DNA from: an uncultured Collinsella sp.
Lineage (GTDB): Bacteria > Actinomycetota > Coriobacteriia > Coriobacteriales > Coriobacteriaceae
DNA: 16,232 bases
Direction of reading: 5' to 3'
Assembly (NCBI GenBank): GCA_902489295.1
Contig: CABTZM010000030.1
Location: 1 to 16,232, forward strand
Shown: in pieces, positions 12,768-16,232 of the stretch
Layout: every line of letters begins with the position of its first letter
Numbering within the stretch: the stretch's first letter is position 1
Program-made: the position numbers and the translations under genes
Notes under the pieces: model-generated
Told to the model about the DNA's origin: nothing
Seen by the model: only the letters and a program-made list of their open reading frames with translations
The model's database searches: none

Positions 12768-14543
12768 TTAGGCGCGCATACGTGCACTCAGGGCGAAGGC
12801 GGCGCCAGCAGCCATGAGCAGCACGCCCACGGTGATGAAGACCTTGATGCCCAGGTCGCCGGTCATAGGCAGCTCGGTGAGATTCTTGGCGTTCCAAATC
12901 TTGATGGTCGAGCTATCAACGGAGACGCGAGAGTCGGTATTCTCTGCGTCCTTGGCACAAGAGACGGCAGTGATGGTCTTCTGGCCCTCGGGATCGTTGG
13001 CATTCACCGTAGCGGATACCGTAAAGTTGAACTTCGGCAGGGAGACGGCGGTGTAACCATTGGGAGGAACGATCTCCTCGATCTCATACGTGTCAGCGTC
13101 GAGACCATTAAAGTTGATGACGCCATCGTCGGTGGCGAACACGCCAACTTCGGTACCACCCTGAGTATCCTTAGTCGGAGTCGTGGCCAGGGTCTTCCAT
13201 GCGCCGTTCTCGTAACCGAGATAGCTGCTTCCCGCCTTGATCGTGAACTTAGCACCCGAGAGCTTAGTGGTCATGTCCTTGGCGGTCTTCACGATGTTGA
13301 ACTTATAGGAGTAGACATTCACCTCGTTACCAGGAATGGTCTGCTTATCGGAGATGTTGTTGGGGTTGTGCGACCAGGTGAGTGAGTCCTTGTTGGGGTT
13401 GCCCTGGATGGCGGTGGAGTCAGAAAGCTTGGCATCTGCATCAAGGGTAGCACTCACCAGTACGGTCACCTTTTCGCCCTCGTTCAGCGTAGTAGCGCCC
13501 GCAACCTGGTTCACGTAGTTGCCAAGGTCGATGACGGTATCTACACCTCCGGCGTACTTACTATCGGTATCAGAAGTGGCAGCATAGGAAACACTGTAGT
13601 CGTTACTCACCTTAAGAGTAACGTCTCCAACCTTGACCGATTCAACCTTTACGCCCATGGCGACGTTACCGACAATCGAAGAAATGGCAGAACTAGCAGT
13701 GTCGTTGATCTTGAACACACGTTTGGTCGAATAGCCGGTGTAGTACGGAACGGTAGTCTCAAGCGTGTAGTACACGGTGTCGCCCACGGAGAAGGACGGC
13801 TCATCGTTGTAGGTGCCGTCAGCATTGGCAAGATGCTTAGAGATGGTCGGAATCACGTTCTTCACGGTAACGGTGCCATCGACATCGGTGCCCGCAATGC
13901 TCGTCGGCGTAATGATGGGCAGCGAGAAGGACTCCTTGTCCGCAGCGGGATTGGTAACGTCCTTCAGGAACCAGATACCCGGGACGTTAAAGGTTTTCAC
14001 ATTGGCGTTGCCGGCCGTAGACGTGGTGAACTCGGTTGCAGCAGGAGTACCAGGGAAGGTCTGGTCCTCGAGGTTCTGGGCAAAGGTGCGCAGCGCGGCA
14101 TCATTGTTCCAAGGCGAGGAGAGGTTAGGGGCTCCGCTATTGCTAAACACCCGCATGATCAGGAAGCCCATAGGGTTGTTCGACGCGTTGCCCTCGGACA
14201 CAAAGAAGTTCTTGTCCTGCTCGTAGGCAGTAAGCACGTTCCGGGCATCGCCCGTCCCATCAATGACAGCATTGAAGTTCATCGCGCCCTCGATGGTGCT
14301 CACGAGCGCATCGGTGGTATCAATCGTATAGGCAATCGACTTGTCATTGCCAACAACAACGTCCTTCAGCTCGGCAAGCTGCCAGCCGTTGAACGTGTGA
14401 TCGGCAGCATCCGTCGACTGCTTCTTGATCGTAATGCTGTAGACTGGCGCAGCCTTGGCCGTGGGCGCGCCGCCCACCAGGCCGGTTACGGCGATCGCTA
14501 CGGCGGCGGCGCCGGCGATCAGCTTTTGTACGAATCGGTTCAT
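12768..14543 (-). CDS. LPMTG pilin with D2-type isopeptide domain
   Basis: This 591-residue surface protein has a signal peptide: MNRFVQKL, a hydrophobic core, and cleavage predicted after Ala31 (TAKA|APVYS). The N-terminal region and the one starting near SFSVGDTVYYTLETTVPYY (~250) look like fimbrial D2-type isopeptide domains. Lys228 in VTVKNVIPTISK is a candidate for the pilin lysine joined by sortase. A Cna-B-like domain with E-box YEIEEIVPPNGY (Glu490) precedes LPMTG (558-562), a membrane segment and the tail RMRA. I chose ATG 14543, after AAAGGGGA; an upstream ATG at 14582 would bury the signal peptide. It starts 39 nt after the stop of the larger pilin. It is probably the main shaft subunit. 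Confidence 0.9.
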   Translation of the reverse strand: MNRFVQKLIAGAAAVAIAVTGLVGGAPTAKAAPVYSITIKKQSTDAADHTFNGWQLAELKDVVVGNDKSIAYTIDTTDALVSTIEGAMNFNAVIDGTGDARNVLTAYEQDKNFFVSEGNASNNPMGFLIMRVFSNSGAPNLSSPWNNDAALRTFAQNLEDQTFPGTPAATEFTTSTAGNANVKTFNVPGIWFLKDVTNPAADKESFSLPIITPTSIAGTDVDGTVTVKNVIPTISKHLANADGTYNDEPSFSVGDTVYYTLETTVPYYTGYSTKRVFKINDTASSAISSIVGNVAMGVKVESVKVGDVTLKVSNDYSVSYAATSDTDSKYAGGVDTVIDLGNYVNQVAGATTLNEGEKVTVLVSATLDADAKLSDSTAIQGNPNKDSLTWSHNPNNISDKQTIPGNEVNVYSYKFNIVKTAKDMTTKLSGAKFTIKAGSSYLGYENGAWKTLATTPTKDTQGGTEVGVFATDDGVINFNGLDADTYEIEEIVPPNGYTAVSLPKFNFTVSATVNANDPEGQKTITAVSCAKDAENTDSRVSVDSSTIKIWNAKNLTELPMTGDLGIKVFITVGVLLMAAGAAFALSARMRA

Positions 14544-14582
14544 GATTCCCCTTTCAGAAATGAGCCCGACATTCATAAACAT

Positions 14583-16232
14583 CTATCTACCAGCGCCATC
14601 GGACGAATCGTCCTGGCGGCGCTTTGTAGCGAACCAATACGCTCCCGCAGCGATGCCGCTCAGAAGCATGAGACCGGCGCCCACGAGGAGCATGGAGTTT
14701 TCGGTCCAGCCCGCGCCGGTAAGCGGGAGGTCCGTGAGAACTTTCACGTTGGTGAAGGTGGAGGCAGGGATGGCGTTGGGCGCGTCGACGGTGCCGATGA
14801 CGGTGCCCGGACTGAGCACGTTGCCCATGTCGTCCTTTACCTGCGTGACCGTAGTGGAAGTGGTGAGGCCGGAGTACTTGCCGGTCTTCTCGTCCAAGAC
14901 GGCTTTCACGGTGACGGCCACTTGGTACTCGGCCTTGGAGTAGCGGAGCTTGTCGATGGCATCGGCGTCGGGCGCGACCTCCTTCACCGTGTAGGTGTAA
15001 GTCTTGGCGCCCGTCGGGTTCGAAGCGTCGTTCGTGGCGAGGTACTCTTTGGAGAACGAGATTTCGCCAAAAGATGCCTCGATGTCGTTGACCTTGGTGG
15101 AGTCTGCGGGAGCGACGGAAATAGTCTTCGAGTCAGGCATAGGAGCGCTATCCTTATTTGGCCCCGTAGCCTCGATGCTGAAGTCGAACGCAACGTATTT
15201 ACCGCTGGAATCCTTCGGCCAGTCCGTATTACGGACGGATTTAATCACCGGGATTTTCACGGACGTAACGGAGCACGAGTCGGAGATGTACGTAATGCCA
15301 TCAACGATGTTCGGCTGCTCGTTCTCGATCCACGTAATGGAGCCGCTTGTGCTGTCCACCGTGAACTTGTAGGTGTTCTTGTTCAGTTCGTAGCCAAACG
15401 GAGCCTGGGTCTCCGTGAGCGTGTACGTGCCCGGCAGCAAATCGGCCAATGTGAACTTGCCATCCTTGGCGTCGGTATCGGCCCAAGTGGTTTCGCTCGG
15501 AGTCGATTGGTCACTCACGGTCCAGGACGGCGCCTCAGTCAAGCCATCGGCACCCAGTTTCGCAAGCTTCCACTCGGAACCAGCCAAAGGAGTGTGTTCT
15601 GCATCGTCCTTCTCCACCTTGGCCCAAGACACCGTACCGGTGATCTTGGTGTTGGCGATGGCACCCGTGGTGTTAGAAGGTGTGAACGGAACCTCGTTCC
15701 CGTTCTCATCCACGTAGCCCTGGACATAGTTCACCGACTCACCAGCATTGTTCATGGTTGCGTAGTAGATCTTGTCCGAAACCTGGTAACCCTCCGGCGC
15801 CGTCTCCTCTTTGATGTAATAGGTGAATGCCGGATTAGAATCCGAGATCTCCTTACTCGGATCGGCCTTCTGGTTCAAATAGTTGAACTGAAGCTTGCCA
15901 TCAGTAGAAGCGTAATCGTTGGCAGCGCCATCCGTTACCGTAACGATGGGACCCGTCCCGTTCTTGGCATCTTTGACAGTGCCGTATATCGTCCACGAGG
16001 AACCGGGAAGCAGCTTAGTACCATCCGCAGCGTCGACCTTGCTCCATGCAATGGAGGAACCGTCCGGTGTATACGACCCGGACCACGGGAAATTGTGACG
16101 CTCCTGGTCCATGTCGATAACGGAGGCTGTATTTCCCTCACCAAATGTTGCGGCAATCTTCGGGCTGTTCATTGAGAAATCGACGCCCACATAAACGCGG
16201 CCGTTGGTGGTCACATGGTCATCGAAGCTGCC
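14583..16232 (-). CDS. Large multi-domain LPLTG pilin, 5' part beyond the window
   Basis: The frame is open to the right edge, so start and signal peptide are not seen; ~550 residues are visible. Two Cna-B/SpaA-like repeats each open with W-S/A-K-V (WSKVDAADG, WAKVEKDD) and close with an E-box (YYIKEETAPEGY, YTLTETQAPFGY). These are candidate Lys-Asn isopeptide bonds with a Glu helper. Next comes a streptococcal-pilin-type linkage domain (IPVIKSVRNTDWP to YTYTVKEVAPDA). Then LPLTG, a membrane segment and the tail KRRQDDSSDGAGR follow. It is likely an ancillary or tip pilin or adhesin, first of the two pilins and followed by the sortase. Its residues are rich in Thr/Ser/Asp, as usual for such proteins. 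Confidence 0.9.
   Translation of the reverse strand, partial: GSFDDHVTTNGRVYVGVDFSMNSPKIAATFGEGNTASVIDMDQERHNFPWSGSYTPDGSSIAWSKVDAADGTKLLPGSSWTIYGTVKDAKNGTGPIVTVTDGAANDYASTDGKLQFNYLNQKADPSKEISDSNPAFTYYIKEETAPEGYQVSDKIYYATMNNAGESVNYVQGYVDENGNEVPFTPSNTTGAIANTKITGTVSWAKVEKDDAEHTPLAGSEWKLAKLGADGLTEAPSWTVSDQSTPSETTWADTDAKDGKFTLADLLPGTYTLTETQAPFGYELNKNTYKFTVDSTSGSITWIENEQPNIVDGITYISDSCSVTSVKIPVIKSVRNTDWPKDSSGKYVAFDFSIEATGPNKDSAPMPDSKTISVAPADSTKVNDIEASFGEISFSKEYLATNDASNPTGAKTYTYTVKEVAPDADAIDKLRYSKAEYQVAVTVKAVLDEKTGKYSGLTTSTTVTQVKDDMGNVLSPGTVIGTVDAPNAIPASTFTNVKVLTDLPLTGAGWTENSMLLVGAGLMLLSGIAAGAYWFATKRRQDDSSDGAGR

Noticed and set aside
13833..16175. 780-residue open frame on the plus strand opposite both pilin genes
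   Set aside because: It is a shadow of the pilin codons: it has no domain, no ribosome binding site, and Arg/Gly/Val-rich low-complexity composition. The minus-strand frames have clear pilin motifs.

Overview
The window is GC-rich with long, clean reading frames. It combines gatCAB, LPxTG pilins, two class C sortases and many intergenic inverted repeats. I infer a Gram-positive actinobacterium of the Coriobacteriia (Collinsella-like). This rests on protein flavour and gene content, not on a database match. Almost everything lies on the minus strand; the main plus-strand gene is an AraC-type regulator at the left edge.

Left part (1-6200): an AraC-family regulator with a doubtful 5' end (113-1012, +); a solitary AAA ATPase of the DUF4143 type behind a long palindrome (1078-2536, -); and the housekeeping operon gatC-gatA-gatB (6162-2661, -). 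The gat genes have 1-nt stop/start overlaps, a clear -10 box upstream and a strong hairpin terminator. GatB carries an unusual insertion of about 65-70 residues.

Middle part (6200-9300): a repeat-rich gap (6204-6487), a lone class C sortase with no neighbouring pilin (6488-7426, -), and a two-gene operon of a winged-helix regulator plus a nucleotidyltransferase (9261-7538, -), which resembles an AbiE-type toxin-antitoxin pair.

Putative small RNA/small peptide module (9340-10062): a 214-bp segment is repeated as 219 bp. Each copy encodes a plus-strand transcript of about 95 nt with its own -10 box and terminator. Convergent to it is a minus-strand gene for a 49-residue peptide with one hydrophobic helix and a very basic tail. 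The two genes meet at a shared bidirectional terminator, and their predicted 5' leaders carry the same sequence blocks. The arrangement resembles type I toxin-antitoxin loci with convergent RNAs (Fst/RNAII, TxpA/RatA). Copy 1 is complete. Copy 2 keeps the RNA, with compensatory changes in the terminator stem, but has lost the start and membrane segment of the peptide.

Right part (10100-16232): relics followed by an intact pilus operon. The relics are the C-terminal end of an LPLTG pilin, cut off by an in-frame stop, and the last ~100 codons of a GH4 6-phospho-glycosidase; between them is a gap full of GC-rich hairpins. The operon, in transcription order, is a large multi-domain LPLTG pilin (running off the right edge), an LPMTG pilin with signal peptide, and a class C sortase with the DPF lid. 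The sortase would join the two pilins into a covalent surface fibre.
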